Below, piece after piece: positions 48,470 to 57,858 of a stretch of 64,000 nucleotides of DNA (position 1 is its first letter; every line of letters begins with the position of its first letter). Under the pieces are notes generated by a model. It ran no database searches and was not told where the DNA came from. It saw nothing but the letters and a program-made list of their open reading frames with translations. Source of the DNA: Collinsella sp. Its GTDB lineage: Bacteria > Actinomycetota > Coriobacteriia > Coriobacteriales > Coriobacteriaceae. The translations under genes and the position numbers were made by a program. The stretch is from NCBI GenBank assembly GCA_018368345.1, contig JAGZEK010000004.1, positions 62,001 through 126,000 of the forward strand, given 5' to 3'.

Positions 48470-49507
48470 TTAGGCCTTATCCGACGGACCGCCAAGGCGG
48501 ATGCGCGGGTCGAGGAATGCATAGCTAATGTCGACGAGCAGGTTGATCACCATAACGACGACAACGATGAGCGTAACGCCGCCCATAACGATGGGCCAGT
48601 CACGCATGCTGATGGCGCGGTAGACCTCAGAGCCGATACCGGGCCAGTTAAAGACCGTCTCGGTCAGGATGGCGCCCGAAAGCATGCCACCGAAGTCGAC
48701 ACCAATATAGGTAACGACGGGGATGAGTGCATTCTTAAGCGCATGCTTGACGATGATCGCGCGATTGGAGAGACCCTTAGCCTTTGCCGTGCGGATGTAA
48801 TCCTGGTTCATGACGTCGAGCAGCTGCGAGCGCATGATGCGGGCAGCATAGGCGGTCGAAACCGAAGCCAGCGTAATGGTCGGAAGCACATAGTGCATCC
48901 AATCCTGATACTGAGAGCTGGAACCGCCGGCACCCGAGATCGGCATGGAGAATGCACCGCCCGTGGCGTCCTTGAGGATGACGCCAAAGAACAGCTGCAG
49001 CAGCATACCGAGCCAGAAGGCAGGAACGGCAACGAGGATCGACGTGGTCAGCGTTACCAAAATATCCCAGAAGGAGTAACGCTTTACTGCCGAAATGATA
49101 CCCGCACCGATACCCATGATTGCCTCGAGCACGATAGCGCACGCGGCGAGTTTAACCGTATACGGATACTTCTGAGCAAAGATTTCCGCAACCGGCAGCT
49201 TGCGCTGATACGAATTGCCCAGATCGCCATGAAGCAGACCATTCATGTAATTCAAGTATTGGTCCACAAGCGACGTTGGAACGGGATCGCCGTTCTCGTC
49301 AAGGATCGCGTTGCCGTCCTCGTCCGCCTGGACCAGGTGATAGCGCACGCGAAGTTGAAGCTCCACCTCGGGGGACAGAGCCTTGTCTCCACCGATCAGC
49401 TTGATCGGATCTCCCGGCACGATGTTCTGGAGGGCGAACAGAATCAGCGTAACGCCCAAAAATACCGGGATGAACTGAAGCACACGTTTAACGATGTACT
49501 TACCCAT
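48470..49507 (-). CDS. oppB: Oligopeptide ABC permease OppB
   Basis: 345 residues. Family opening YIVKRVLQFIPVFLGVTLILF, EAA loop IRTAKAKGLSNRAIIVKHALKNAL. An extracytoplasmic segment of about 60 residues (LVQADEDGNAILDENGDPVP) is longer than in E. coli OppB. Preceded by a stem-loop separating it from oppA. Confidence 0.95.
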   Translation of the reverse strand: MGKYIVKRVLQFIPVFLGVTLILFALQNIVPGDPIKLIGGDKALSPEVELQLRVRYHLVQADEDGNAILDENGDPVPTSLVDQYLNYMNGLLHGDLGNSYQRKLPVAEIFAQKYPYTVKLAACAIVLEAIMGIGAGIISAVKRYSFWDILVTLTTSILVAVPAFWLGMLLQLFFGVILKDATGGAFSMPISGAGGSSSQYQDWMHYVLPTITLASVSTAYAARIMRSQLLDVMNQDYIRTAKAKGLSNRAIIVKHALKNALIPVVTYIGVDFGGMLSGAILTETVFNWPGIGSEVYRAISMRDWPIVMGGVTLIVVVVMVINLLVDISYAFLDPRIRLGGPSDKA

Positions 49508-49538
49508 ACCACTCCCCTATCTAGGGATTAACCTAAAT

Positions 49539-49566
49539 GGGATGCCGATCGCCAGACCGGCATCCC
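49539..49566 (-). other. Stem-loop between oppA and oppB
   Basis: GGGATGCCG and CGGCATCCC over a 10-base loop; minus-strand flank ATTTAGG is only slightly T-rich. Probably an attenuator or 3' protector producing more binding protein than permease. Confidence 0.6.
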
Positions 49567-49663
49567 AAAATTACCATCAGCCAGTTTACCCCAGGTTAGG
49601 GAGAACTGTATGTTTCCCATGAGGTCTACGTAAATACTTGACCCTCACGGAAGCTGCAAACTC

Positions 49664-51340
49664 TTAGGCGAGCTCGGCGGTACCCAGCTCGGCGTGCTTC
49701 TGCGGATCGACATAGAGGTGCTTGATGCGATCGGAGCCAGCGATGGTGTGCGTGTAGAACATCACCGGGATGACCGGGCAGTCGGCAGCGACCATTGCGT
49801 CGGCCTCCTGCATCTTAGCGACGCGCTCTTCGTCGTCAACCGTGGTGCGAGCCTCGTTGACCTTGGCGTCGAACTCGGGGTTGTTGTAACCAGAGCGGTT
49901 GTCGCCACCGAGGGAGTCGGAGTGGAACAGCGGATACAGGAAGTTGTCCATGATCGGGTAGTCGGCAATCCAGCCCAGACGACCGAACTGATAGTTGAAG
50001 TTCTGGTACTGCTCGAGCAGCGCAGACCACTCAGGAGTATCGGAGACGGCGGTAACGCCGACCTTGGCGAGGTCGCCGATGATGGACTCCATAATCTCCT
50101 TGTGGCCACCGTCCTGGTTGTAGGAAAGGGTCACGTTAATGCCACGATCGCCGTTAGCGCCAGCGGGAGCAACCTTGTCGAGGTACTCGTTGGCCTTATC
50201 GACGTCGTAGGCGCAGAACTCCCATGCGCCCTCCTTGTAGCCATCGATGCCCGGAGGAACAATGCCGTCGGCGGGGGTACGGGTACCCTTGAAGATGGTC
50301 TTGCAGATGGCCTCACGGTTAATGGCCAGGGAGATACCCCTGCGCAGGTCGGCGTTGTTGAACGGCTCGGCCGTGGTGTTGCAGGTCAGGTAGTAGGTGG
50401 AAGGCTCGGCGCCGAGCAGCATGCGCTCGCCGTCGCCCATAGTGTAGCCGTCCTTGGACACGCCGCGATCCTTCTTGGCAGCGTCGATCTGAGCAACGGG
50501 AACGTCGCAGATGTCAAGGTTACCGGCCTGGAACTCCTTGTAGGCGGTCTCCACGTCCTTGATGACCTGGAAGTGGATGCCATCGATCTTGGCCTTGTCG
50601 CCATAGTAATCGTCGAACTTCTTGAGGTTGATCTCCTGACCATCCTCCCACTTGCCGTCCATCATGAACGGGCCGTTACCGACCGGTGCAAGATAGAAGC
50701 TCTTGGCATCGGACTCGGCGCACTCGGGAACCGGGGCCAGAGCCGGGTGAGAGGCGACGAAGGGGAAGTCGGCGTAAGCGGAAGACAGCTTGACGACGAG
50801 GGTCTCATCGTCGGGGCAGGTAACACCGCTGAGCTCGGTAGCGTTACCGGCAAGCAGATCGTCATAGCCCTCGACCATGGAAAGGTGATAGGAGACCTCG
50901 GAAGGGCCATACTCGGTAGCGATGGCCGACTTGGTGTTGACCAGACGCTCCCAACCGAGCTTAAAGGACTTGGAGGTAACGTCGTCACCGTTGTGGAACT
51001 TGGCCTTCTTGATCTTGAAGGTAAACTCGGTGGCGTCGTCGTTGGCCTCAAAGGACTCGCAAGCCAGCGGAACGATCTCGCCCTTCTCGGCGTCGTAGGC
51101 GGTCAGAGCGTCGAAGAGCTGGTACTCGACCTGAGTGCCCTGGTCCTCCTGGACATTGTAGGGGTCGATGCAGACCGGGTTGTTGATGTAGAAATTCAGC
51201 GTCGAACCGGACTCAGAACCGGAAGCGTCGCCGCCCTTCTTGCCGCACGCGGCAAGAAAAGCCATGGAGCTCGCAGCGAGGGTGCCGCCAACAAAGGCGC
51301 GACGACCCATAACGGGCTGGTGGAACATAGAATCAGCCAT
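49664..51340 (-). CDS. oppA: Oligopeptide-binding lipoprotein OppA
   Basis: 558-residue family 5 solute-binding protein. The N-terminus has a twin-arginine-like MGRRAFVGGTLAASSMAFLA followed by the lipobox LAAC, then KKGGDASGSES. The mature protein has typical OppA blocks: YQLFDALTAYDAEKGEIVPL, KKAKFHNGDDVTSKSFKLGWERL and LRRGISLAINREAICKTIFKG. ATG at 51340 follows AAGGAGG. First gene of oppABCDF; imports peptides as carbon and nitrogen source in a peptide-rich habitat. Confidence 0.94.
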   Translation of the reverse strand: MADSMFHQPVMGRRAFVGGTLAASSMAFLAACGKKGGDASGSESGSTLNFYINNPVCIDPYNVQEDQGTQVEYQLFDALTAYDAEKGEIVPLACESFEANDDATEFTFKIKKAKFHNGDDVTSKSFKLGWERLVNTKSAIATEYGPSEVSYHLSMVEGYDDLLAGNATELSGVTCPDDETLVVKLSSAYADFPFVASHPALAPVPECAESDAKSFYLAPVGNGPFMMDGKWEDGQEINLKKFDDYYGDKAKIDGIHFQVIKDVETAYKEFQAGNLDICDVPVAQIDAAKKDRGVSKDGYTMGDGERMLLGAEPSTYYLTCNTTAEPFNNADLRRGISLAINREAICKTIFKGTRTPADGIVPPGIDGYKEGAWEFCAYDVDKANEYLDKVAPAGANGDRGINVTLSYNQDGGHKEIMESIIGDLAKVGVTAVSDTPEWSALLEQYQNFNYQFGRLGWIADYPIMDNFLYPLFHSDSLGGDNRSGYNNPEFDAKVNEARTTVDDEERVAKMQEADAMVAADCPVIPVMFYTHTIAGSDRIKHLYVDPQKHAELGTAELA

Positions 51341-51581
51341 GCCATCCTCCTTATGAGATAGGACAAAGAAATGTTCAGTCGGACACATGTCGAAACAATC
51401 CGATCCGAACCATCAAAACGCCGCCCGCTGCTATGGCTGGTTATGCACAACGGACCAACGTTTTGCAATACAGTAGCGCATTTTATACACAATTTGGGGC
51501 TAATTCCGGTTAACGGTCGAGAATTTCTTTAGTTGGGCGAAGTATGTGAGGATATTTTGACTCTGTTACAAATATGTAAAC

Positions 51582-51613
51582 AAAAAGGGTCCCGCACTTA
51601 CGGGACCCTTTTT
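51582..51613. terminator. Rho-independent terminator after secG
   Basis: AAAAAGGGTCCCG pairs with CGGGACCCTTTTT around CACTTA, symmetrical so it works in both directions; ends the gpmI/secG side transcript before oppA. The 240-base gap to oppA also holds the opp promoter, not clearly resolved. Confidence 0.92.
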
Positions 51614-51634
51614 GAATATTTATGCGGCTCGTGC

Positions 51635-51889
51635 TTAGTAGCCGACGATGCCCTGTGGGAAGAAGAACATGCACAGCACGACGCACACGGCAAACACGAC
51701 AGCCATGATGACGGTCAGGCGGTCGAGGTTCTGCTCCATGACGCCCGTGGCAGAGCTGGAGTTATACAGCGAGCTAGCGATCATATCCGAAACGCCGGTG
51801 CCCTTACCGGAATGCATCAGGACGAGAATCGTCAGCGCCACGGCAGAGACAGCCCAAACGACAAACAGAAGAATCTGGAACGGACCCAT
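51635..51889 (-). CDS. secG: Preprotein translocase subunit SecG
   Basis: 84 residues with two membrane helices: MGPFQILLFVVWAVSAVALTILVLMH and TVIMAVVFAVCVVLCMFFFPQ, and the loop SGKGTGVSDMIASSLYNSSS typical of SecG (family: KGxGlsg-f). Assists SecYE in protein export. It follows the glycolytic genes with its own short leader, a common arrangement in Gram-positives. Confidence 0.93.
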   Translation of the reverse strand: MGPFQILLFVVWAVSAVALTILVLMHSGKGTGVSDMIASSLYNSSSATGVMEQNLDRLTVIMAVVFAVCVVLCMFFFPQGIVGY

Positions 51890-51996
51890 AGATAAGCTCC
51901 TTAATAGAACAGTTTAAACTCCAGTACTGTACCACAATCCCCCGCTCTCCCCTACCTGCCACTCAAGGACGGGGTGGAAATGGCAGAAATACCAAA

Positions 51997-52028
51997 AAGG
52001 GGGTTGTCCGGTTGTGGACAACCCCCTT
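51997..52028 (-). terminator. Terminator of gpmI
   Basis: AAGGGGGTTGTCC pairs with GGACAACCCCCTT; on the minus strand TTTGG follows. Separates gpmI from secG. Confidence 0.9.
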
Positions 52029-52053
52029 ACTAGAAAACGGTATTTGTTTTCTC

Positions 52054-53607
52054 TTAGGCCTCGGTGGCGAGCACGCGACCCGTCATCTCGGCGGAAGGCT
52101 CAATACCAGCCATGGTGAGCATGGTCGGAGCGATATCGGAAAGACGGCCGTCCTCGATACCGGTGAGCTTGGCCTTCTCATCAACGATGATGAACGGCAC
52201 ACGGTTGGTGGTGTGAGCCGTGAACGGATGCTTGGAACCGTCGGAAGCAACGTCAAACATGTGGTCGGCGTTGCCGTGGTCGGCGGTGATCAGCGCAAAG
52301 CCACCCTTGGCGAGAATCGCCGGGACAACCTTGGACAGGGCATCGTCAACAGCCTCGACGGCCTTAACGGCGGCGTCGAAGACACCGGTGTGGCCAACCA
52401 TGTCGCAGTTCGCGAAGTTCACGATGTAGAAATCAGCGCGATCCTCGTTAATAGCGGCGACGAGCTTCTCGGTAACCTCGGGAGCGCTCATCTCAGGCTG
52501 CAGATCGTAGGTAGCGACCTTGGGGGAAGCGACGAGCACGCGCTCCTCGCCCTCCTTGGGCGCCTCGATGCCGCCGTTGAGGAAGAACGTCACGTGGGCG
52601 TACTTCTCGGTCTCGGCGGTGTGCAGCTGCTTCAGGCCGTTGGCGGCGATAACGTCGGCCAGGACGTTCTCGGGGAACGTCTTGGGGAAGGCGACCTCGA
52701 CGTCAAACGTCGGATCGTACTCGGTCATCGTCACAAAGTGCGAGAGCTTGATCTGCTCGCGCTCAAAGCCGTCGAACTCCTTGTCCGTGAACACGCGGGT
52801 CATCTGACGGGCGCGGTCGGGACGGAAGTTGAAGAAGATGGCCGCGTCGCCCTCGTGGATGCCCTCGTTGTGGGCAGCGAAGGGCTCGACGAACTCGTCG
52901 CCGCGCGGATCCTTCTCGTAATAGGCCTTGATACCGGCAACGGGGTCGGTATCGGCATCGGACGCATTGACCATGACGTCGTAAGCGCGCTGGATGCGCT
53001 CCCAACGGTTGTCGCGGTCCATGGCCCAATAGCGGCCCGAGACGGTGGCGACGCGGGCGTCGCAACCGGTCTCCTCGGAGATCTTGGCCAGGAAGGCGCA
53101 GAACTCACTCATGTAGCCAGCGCCGGACTGCGGGTCAACGTCGCGGCCATCCATGAAGGCGTGGACGCGAACGGTCTTGACACCGTGCTCGGCAGCCATC
53201 TTGACCAGGGCCTCGACGTGGTTCATGTGGGAGTGAACGCCGCCAGGGCTCATAAGGCCCATGAGGTGAAGAGTCTTGCCGTCAGCCTTGACGTCGTCCA
53301 TAGCCTTGACGAAGACCTCGTTCTCGGCGATGGAGCCGTCCTTGATGGCGTTGTTGATGCGCGAAAGCTCCTGGAACACGATGCGGCCGGCACCGATGTT
53401 GAGGTGGCCCACCTCGGAGTTGCCCATCTGGCCATCGGGAAGGCCCACGTCCTCGCCCGAAGCGCCGAGCGTGGTGTGGGGATACTTCTCGTACAGGCTA
53501 TCAAGGAAGGGCGTCTTGGCAGCGGCGACGGCGTTCTCGCCATCAGCCGGGGCCAGGCCGCAGCCGTCCATGATGATCAGGATTGCAGGAAGATGACGCT
53601 GTGCCAT
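52054..53607 (-). CDS. gpmI: 2,3-bisphosphoglycerate-independent phosphoglycerate mutase
   Basis: 517-residue Mn-dependent enzyme converting 3- to 2-phosphoglycerate. Catalytic Ser and metal ligands: AILIIMDGCGLAPADGENAV, LPDGQMGNSEVGHLNIGAGRIV, HAFMDGRDVDPQSGAGYMSEF, FNFRPDRARQMTRVF and ALITADHGNADHMFD. Starts five bases after the tpiA stop, so cotranscribed with pgk and tpiA. Confidence 0.97.
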   Translation of the reverse strand: MAQRHLPAILIIMDGCGLAPADGENAVAAAKTPFLDSLYEKYPHTTLGASGEDVGLPDGQMGNSEVGHLNIGAGRIVFQELSRINNAIKDGSIAENEVFVKAMDDVKADGKTLHLMGLMSPGGVHSHMNHVEALVKMAAEHGVKTVRVHAFMDGRDVDPQSGAGYMSEFCAFLAKISEETGCDARVATVSGRYWAMDRDNRWERIQRAYDVMVNASDADTDPVAGIKAYYEKDPRGDEFVEPFAAHNEGIHEGDAAIFFNFRPDRARQMTRVFTDKEFDGFEREQIKLSHFVTMTEYDPTFDVEVAFPKTFPENVLADVIAANGLKQLHTAETEKYAHVTFFLNGGIEAPKEGEERVLVASPKVATYDLQPEMSAPEVTEKLVAAINEDRADFYIVNFANCDMVGHTGVFDAAVKAVEAVDDALSKVVPAILAKGGFALITADHGNADHMFDVASDGSKHPFTAHTTNRVPFIIVDEKAKLTGIEDGRLSDIAPTMLTMAGIEPSAEMTGRVLATEA

Positions 53608-53612
53608 ATGTC

Positions 53613-54380
53613 CTACTCGCCTGCCTTGACGACCATGGAGGCGAAGTCGGCAGCCTTGAGCGAAGCGCCGCCCACGAGGGCACCGTCAACGTCGGGCTTG
53701 GCGACGAGCTCGGCGATGTTGCCGGGCTTGGCGGAACCGCCATACAGCACGCGGATGCCGTCGGCGAGCTCCTCGCCGAACATCTCCTTGAGGGTCTCGC
53801 GGATAGCGCCGCAGACCTCCTGAGCGTCCTCGGCGGTAGCGGTCTTGCCGGTACCGATGGCCCAGATGGGCTCGTAGGCGACGACAACCTGCTTGGGGCA
53901 GGTGATCTCGAGACCCTCGAGACCAGCCTTGACCTGGTTCACGACGTGCTCGACATAGGTGCCGGCCTCGCGAACCTCAAGGGACTCGCCGCAGCAGAAG
54001 ACGGGAACAAGACCGGCGGCAACGAGGGCCTTGGCCTTCTTGTTCTGATCCTCATCGGTCTCGTGGAAGTAGTCACGACGCTCGGAGTGGCCGATGATGC
54101 AGTAGGTGCAGCCAGCGGACTTGAGCATGTCGCAAGAGGACTCACCGGTGAAGGCACCCTTGGCCTCCCAGTACACGTTCTGCGCACCGAGGGCGATGGG
54201 AGCAGCCTGAATGCGGTCATGAACCGTGGTGATGTCGATGGTCGGAGGGCAGACGAGCACCTCAACGCCAGCCGGAACCTCGGGTAGAGCCTGGGCCAGC
54301 TCGTCGGCGAGCTTGGCGGCCTCGGCGACATCGTTGTTCATTTTCCAGTTACCAGCGATAAGAAGGGTGCGATTAGGCAT
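53613..54380 (-). CDS. tpiA: Triosephosphate isomerase
   Basis: 255 residues. NWKMN at the start, CIIGHSERR with the catalytic His, VVAYEPIWAIGTGKTATAEDAQ with the catalytic Glu, and LYGGSAKPGNIAEL phosphate loop. Interconverts dihydroxyacetone phosphate and glyceraldehyde-3-phosphate. ATG at 54380 overlaps the last eight bases of pgk. Confidence 0.97.
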   Translation of the reverse strand: MPNRTLLIAGNWKMNNDVAEAAKLADELAQALPEVPAGVEVLVCPPTIDITTVHDRIQAAPIALGAQNVYWEAKGAFTGESSCDMLKSAGCTYCIIGHSERRDYFHETDEDQNKKAKALVAAGLVPVFCCGESLEVREAGTYVEHVVNQVKAGLEGLEITCPKQVVVAYEPIWAIGTGKTATAEDAQEVCGAIRETLKEMFGEELADGIRVLYGGSAKPGNIAELVAKPDVDGALVGGASLKAADFASMVVKAGE

Positions 54381-55563
54381 CGAGAAGCGCCTCCACTCCG
54401 GGCAGGGCCTTACCCTCGACGAGCTCCATGGAAGCGCCACCACCGGTGGAGATCCAGCTCATCTTGTCGGCCAGGTTGAACTTGTTGACAGCTGCGACAG
54501 AGTCGCCACCGCCGATGATCGAGGTGCAGTCGGCCTCGGCGACAGCCTCGGCGATAGCCTGGGTGCCGTGAGCGAAGTTATCAAACTCGAAGACGCCCAT
54601 GGGGCCGTTCCAGAAGACAGTCTTGGCGCCCTTGACGGCCTCGGCGTAGAGCTCCTCGGTCTTAGGACCGATGTCCATGCCCTCACGATCGTCGGGGATA
54701 GCGTCGGAAGCGACAACCTCGGGGACAGCGTCCTCGCCAAAGTGATCGGCAACGCGGTTGTCGATGGGGAGCAGGATCTTGACGCCCTTCTCCTCGGCCT
54801 TCTTAAGCATCTCGCCGGCGCGCTCGACCCAATCCTCTTCCTTGAGGGACTGACCGACGGACAGGCCCTGAGCCAGGAAGAAGGTGTAGGCCATGCCGCC
54901 ACCGATGATCAGGGTGTCAGCGGAGTCGATGAGGTGATCGAGAACGCCGATCTTGGAGGAAACCTTGGAACCGCCGACGATAGCGACGAAGGGGCGCTCG
55001 GGCTCGGCGAAGATGCCGGTCAGCGTGTCGACCTCCTTCTCGAGCAGGAAGCCCGCGACGGCAGGCAGGTAAGCGGCGGGGCCCACGACGGAACCCTGGG
55101 CGCGGTGAGCGGTGCCGAAGGCATCGAGAACGAAGACGTCACCATAGGAAGCGAGCTTCTTGGCGATCTCGGGATCGTTCTTCTTCTCACGCTTGTCGAA
55201 GCGGACGTTCTCGAGAACGAGAACCTTGCCCGGCTCGACGGCAGCGACAGCCTCGGCAGCCTTCTCGCCGTAGGTGTCGGCGACAAAGGCAACGTCGAGA
55301 CCAGAGAGCTCAGCGAGCTTCTTGGCGACAGGCTCAAGGGAGAGCTCAGGCTGGAAGCCAGTGCCCTCGGGACGGCCGAGGTGGCTCATGAGGATGACGC
55401 GAGCGTTGTGCTCAACGAGATAGTTGATGGTGGGCAGGGCAGCCTTGATACGGGTGGTGTCACCAACGACGCCATCCTTGATAGGCACGTTGAAGTCAAC
55501 GCGGACGAGAACGCGCTTGCCGTCGACATCGATGTCGCGGACGGTCTTCTTGGTAAAGGCCAT
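54373..55563 (-). CDS. pgk: Phosphoglycerate kinase
   Basis: 396 residues. RVLVRVDFNVPIKDGVVGDTTRI, ILMSHLGRPEGTG (triose site), VAIVGGSKVSSKIGVLDHLI, and the nucleotide end SIIGGGDSVAAVNKFNLADKMSWISTGGGASMELVEG are canonical. Makes ATP from 1,3-bisphosphoglycerate. First gene of pgk-tpiA-gpmI; a terminator separates it from gap. Confidence 0.97.
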   Translation of the reverse strand: MAFTKKTVRDIDVDGKRVLVRVDFNVPIKDGVVGDTTRIKAALPTINYLVEHNARVILMSHLGRPEGTGFQPELSLEPVAKKLAELSGLDVAFVADTYGEKAAEAVAAVEPGKVLVLENVRFDKREKKNDPEIAKKLASYGDVFVLDAFGTAHRAQGSVVGPAAYLPAVAGFLLEKEVDTLTGIFAEPERPFVAIVGGSKVSSKIGVLDHLIDSADTLIIGGGMAYTFFLAQGLSVGQSLKEEDWVERAGEMLKKAEEKGVKILLPIDNRVADHFGEDAVPEVVASDAIPDDREGMDIGPKTEELYAEAVKGAKTVFWNGPMGVFEFDNFAHGTQAIAEAVAEADCTSIIGGGDSVAAVNKFNLADKMSWISTGGGASMELVEGKALPGVEALLDA

Positions 55564-55619
55564 GTTTGCTTCTACCTTTCGTACGTGTCTGCCTCCCATT
55601 ACGGCAGACGATTTCCTAT

Positions 55620-55666
55620 AAAAAGGGCGCGACCCTAGGGTGTAAGCCCTATAAGGCCGCGCCCTT
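55620..55666 (-). terminator. Terminator after gap
   Basis: AAGGGCGCG and CGCGCCCTT with an inner AGGG/CCCT pairing, T tract TTTTTATAGG on the minus strand. Allows gap to be expressed apart from the pgk operon. Confidence 0.88.
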
Positions 55667-55703
55667 CTTTAGACGCTCAACGAGCTATTCGCTAAAAGCT
55701 AAA

Positions 55704-56729
55704 TTAAGCAACGAACTTCTCGAAGTACTTGATGGTGCGGACCATCTGAGAAGTGTAGGAGTTCTCGTTGTCGTACCAAGAGGTGACCTGAACGAGGGTC
55801 TGGCCGTTGCCGAGGTCAGAGCACATGGTCTGAGTGGCGTCGAAGATGGAGCCGTGGGTCTCACCGATGATGTCGGTGGAGACGATGTCGTCCTCGTTGT
55901 AACCGAAGGTCTCGGAGATGGTGGCAGCGTAGGCCTTCATAGCGGCGTTGACCTCGTCGACGGTAACCTTCTTGTCAACGACAGCGTAGAGGTTGGTGAT
56001 GGAGCCGGTCGGCGTCGGGACGCGCTGGGCAGCACCGATGAGCTTACCGTTGAGCTCGGGGAGAACCAGGCCGATAGCCTTGGCAGCACCGGTCGTGTTG
56101 GGGACGATGTTGACGGCGCAGGCGCGGCTACGACGCTTGTTGCCCTTGCGCTGCGGGCCGTCGAGCGGCATCTGGTCGCCGGTCCAGGCGTGAATGGTGG
56201 TCATGATGCCGGACACGATGGGAGCGAAGTCGTTCAGACCCTTGGCCATCGGAGCGAGGCAGTTGGTGGTGCAGGAAGCAGCGGAGATGATGTTGTCCTC
56301 AGCGGTCAGCGTCTCGTGGTTGACGTTGTACACGATGGTGGGCAGATCGCTGCCGGCCGGAGCGGAGATGACGACCTTCTTGGCGCCAGCGTTGATGTGG
56401 GCCTGAGCCTTAGCCTTGCTGGTGTAGAAGCCGGTGCACTCGAGAACGACGTCGACGTCGAGGTCGCCCCAAGGCAGGTTGTTGGCGTCGGCCTCCTTGT
56501 AGATCTTGATCTCCTTGCCGTCAACGGTGATGGAATCCTCGCCAGCAACGACCTCGTGATCGCGAGCGTAGTTGCCCTGCGTGGAGTCGTACTTCAGCAG
56601 GTAAGCGAGCATATCGGGAGAGGTGAGGTCGTTGATAGCGACAATCTCGGAGCCCTCATGACCGAACATCTGACGGAAAGCCAGACGACCGATGCGACCG
56701 AAGCCGTTAATAGCAACCTTTACTGCCAT
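55704..56729 (-). CDS. gap: Glyceraldehyde-3-phosphate dehydrogenase
   Basis: 341 residues. NAD site MAVKVAINGFGRIGRLAFRQ; catalytic Cys in ISAASCTTNCLAPMAKGL; His in TIHAWTGDQMPLDGP; C-terminal SWYDNENSYTSQMV. Phosphorylating NAD-dependent form. ATG at 56729 has AAAGGAG upstream. AT-rich leader with a perfect TTAAAACGTTTTAA palindrome. Confidence 0.97.
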   Translation of the reverse strand: MAVKVAINGFGRIGRLAFRQMFGHEGSEIVAINDLTSPDMLAYLLKYDSTQGNYARDHEVVAGEDSITVDGKEIKIYKEADANNLPWGDLDVDVVLECTGFYTSKAKAQAHINAGAKKVVISAPAGSDLPTIVYNVNHETLTAEDNIISAASCTTNCLAPMAKGLNDFAPIVSGIMTTIHAWTGDQMPLDGPQRKGNKRRSRACAVNIVPNTTGAAKAIGLVLPELNGKLIGAAQRVPTPTGSITNLYAVVDKKVTVDEVNAAMKAYAATISETFGYNEDDIVSTDIIGETHGSIFDATQTMCSDLGNGQTLVQVTSWYDNENSYTSQMVRTIKYFEKFVA

Positions 56730-56863
56730 TGTGTCTCCTTTCGTAAGGCCCCCGCAAGCTACAGCGCCCGCCGTTGAGGCCCACAAACTAACCACTCGCC
56801 TAATATACCTTTTTTTTGACTTGAATTTCACGAGAATAGTCGAAATTGAAAATCAAATTTACG

Positions 56864-56877
56864 TTAAAACGTTTTAA
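56864..56877. promoter_or_regulatory. Palindromic operator candidate upstream of gap
   Basis: TTAAAACGTTTTAA, a perfect 14-base palindrome with the AACGTT centre seen in LacI-family sites (for example Cra, CcpA relatives). It lies about 45 bases upstream of a possible gap -10 (TATATT on the minus strand near 56806) in an AT-rich stretch unlike the surroundings. Candidate catabolite control site. Confidence 0.5.
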
Positions 56878-56922
56878 AGAATAAAATAGCAGCTAAATCC
56901 GTATATAAGTCGATACTATAAA

Positions 56923-57852
56923 CTACCTGTTTGCTTCAATGAGCTTTTCAAGCCTCAAAACTCGATGGTAGAGGGCCGACTTCGACAAGGGAGGGTCAGC
57001 CATCTCCCCTAAATCACGCAGCGACAGATCGGGATAGCGCTCGCGCAGGTCGCAAAAGACCGCCAAGGCATCCGGAAGCGCATCGCGAAGGCCGCGCTGC
57101 TCGAGCTCATCGATAAGCGCAAGCTGATGCTGGGCAGCACCGGCGCTTCTGGTCTGGTTGGCGAGCTCGGCGTTCACGCGACGGTTCACATCGTTCTTAA
57201 CCAACTTGACCGCGCGCGCCTCCTCAATCTCGGCAACGCTGCGCTTGGCACCAATCAGCTTTAATAGATGCTCGATTTCCTCGGCGCTCTTAATGTACAC
57301 GGCATATGACCCCCGCCGCGCATTAACACGAGCATGGACCCCAATCTGCCCCAACAGGTCGCAAAGCCCCTTGGCATATTGCTCACCCTGCACCGCGATC
57401 TCCAAATGGAAATCGCCGCGTGGATCGGCCACGAAGCCGCCCGCGATGAGCGCGCCGCGGATGTAGGCAAGCCTGCAGCAGGGACGGGCAACGATGTGTC
57501 GGGGAACACCAGCGACGAGCCCTCCTCTGCGGTCTAGAATGCCCAGCAGCACCAGAGCCTTGTCCAAGTCGGGTTGATCGGGCAGGGTAATGAGATAGTT
57601 ACGGACCTTATGCAAGACCGATTTACGAACGGTGAATTCCGTTTTGAGCTTAAGGATGCGATGCGTCAGCGTGATCATCGTGCGCGCGACGGCTCCCGTC
57701 TCGGTCGCGACCGTCAAACGATACCGCCCGGAGCCGGCCAACGAAAGCGTACCGCTCACACGCGTCAGGGCGGCAAGCGTCGACAAATCGCAGTATTCAC
57801 ATTCGGGTTCGCAGCGCGCAAGCTCGTCGCGCACCTCAGCGGTAAACGACAT
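56923..57852 (-). CDS. whiA: WhiA, DNA-binding developmental/cell division regulator
   Basis: 309 residues. N-terminal LAGLIDADG-like homing-endonuclease fold (MSFTAEVRDELARCEPECEYC, AYIRGALIAGGFVADPRGDFHLEI) lacking catalytic acids, C-terminal helix-turn-helix (YPDLSLRDLGEMADPPLSKSALYHRVLRLEKL). In streptomycetes it controls sporulation; in other Gram-positives it affects division. Starts six bases after rapZ. Confidence 0.96.
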   Translation of the reverse strand: MSFTAEVRDELARCEPECEYCDLSTLAALTRVSGTLSLAGSGRYRLTVATETGAVARTMITLTHRILKLKTEFTVRKSVLHKVRNYLITLPDQPDLDKALVLLGILDRRGGLVAGVPRHIVARPCCRLAYIRGALIAGGFVADPRGDFHLEIAVQGEQYAKGLCDLLGQIGVHARVNARRGSYAVYIKSAEEIEHLLKLIGAKRSVAEIEEARAVKLVKNDVNRRVNAELANQTRSAGAAQHQLALIDELEQRGLRDALPDALAVFCDLRERYPDLSLRDLGEMADPPLSKSALYHRVLRLEKLIEANR

Positions 57853-57858
57853 GCAGGC

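Noticed and set aside
49694..53823. Long open frames opposite oppA (555 codons) and gpmI (603 codons)
   Set aside because: Mirror images of well-supported genes with Val/Gly/Asp-rich translations and no ribosome sites.
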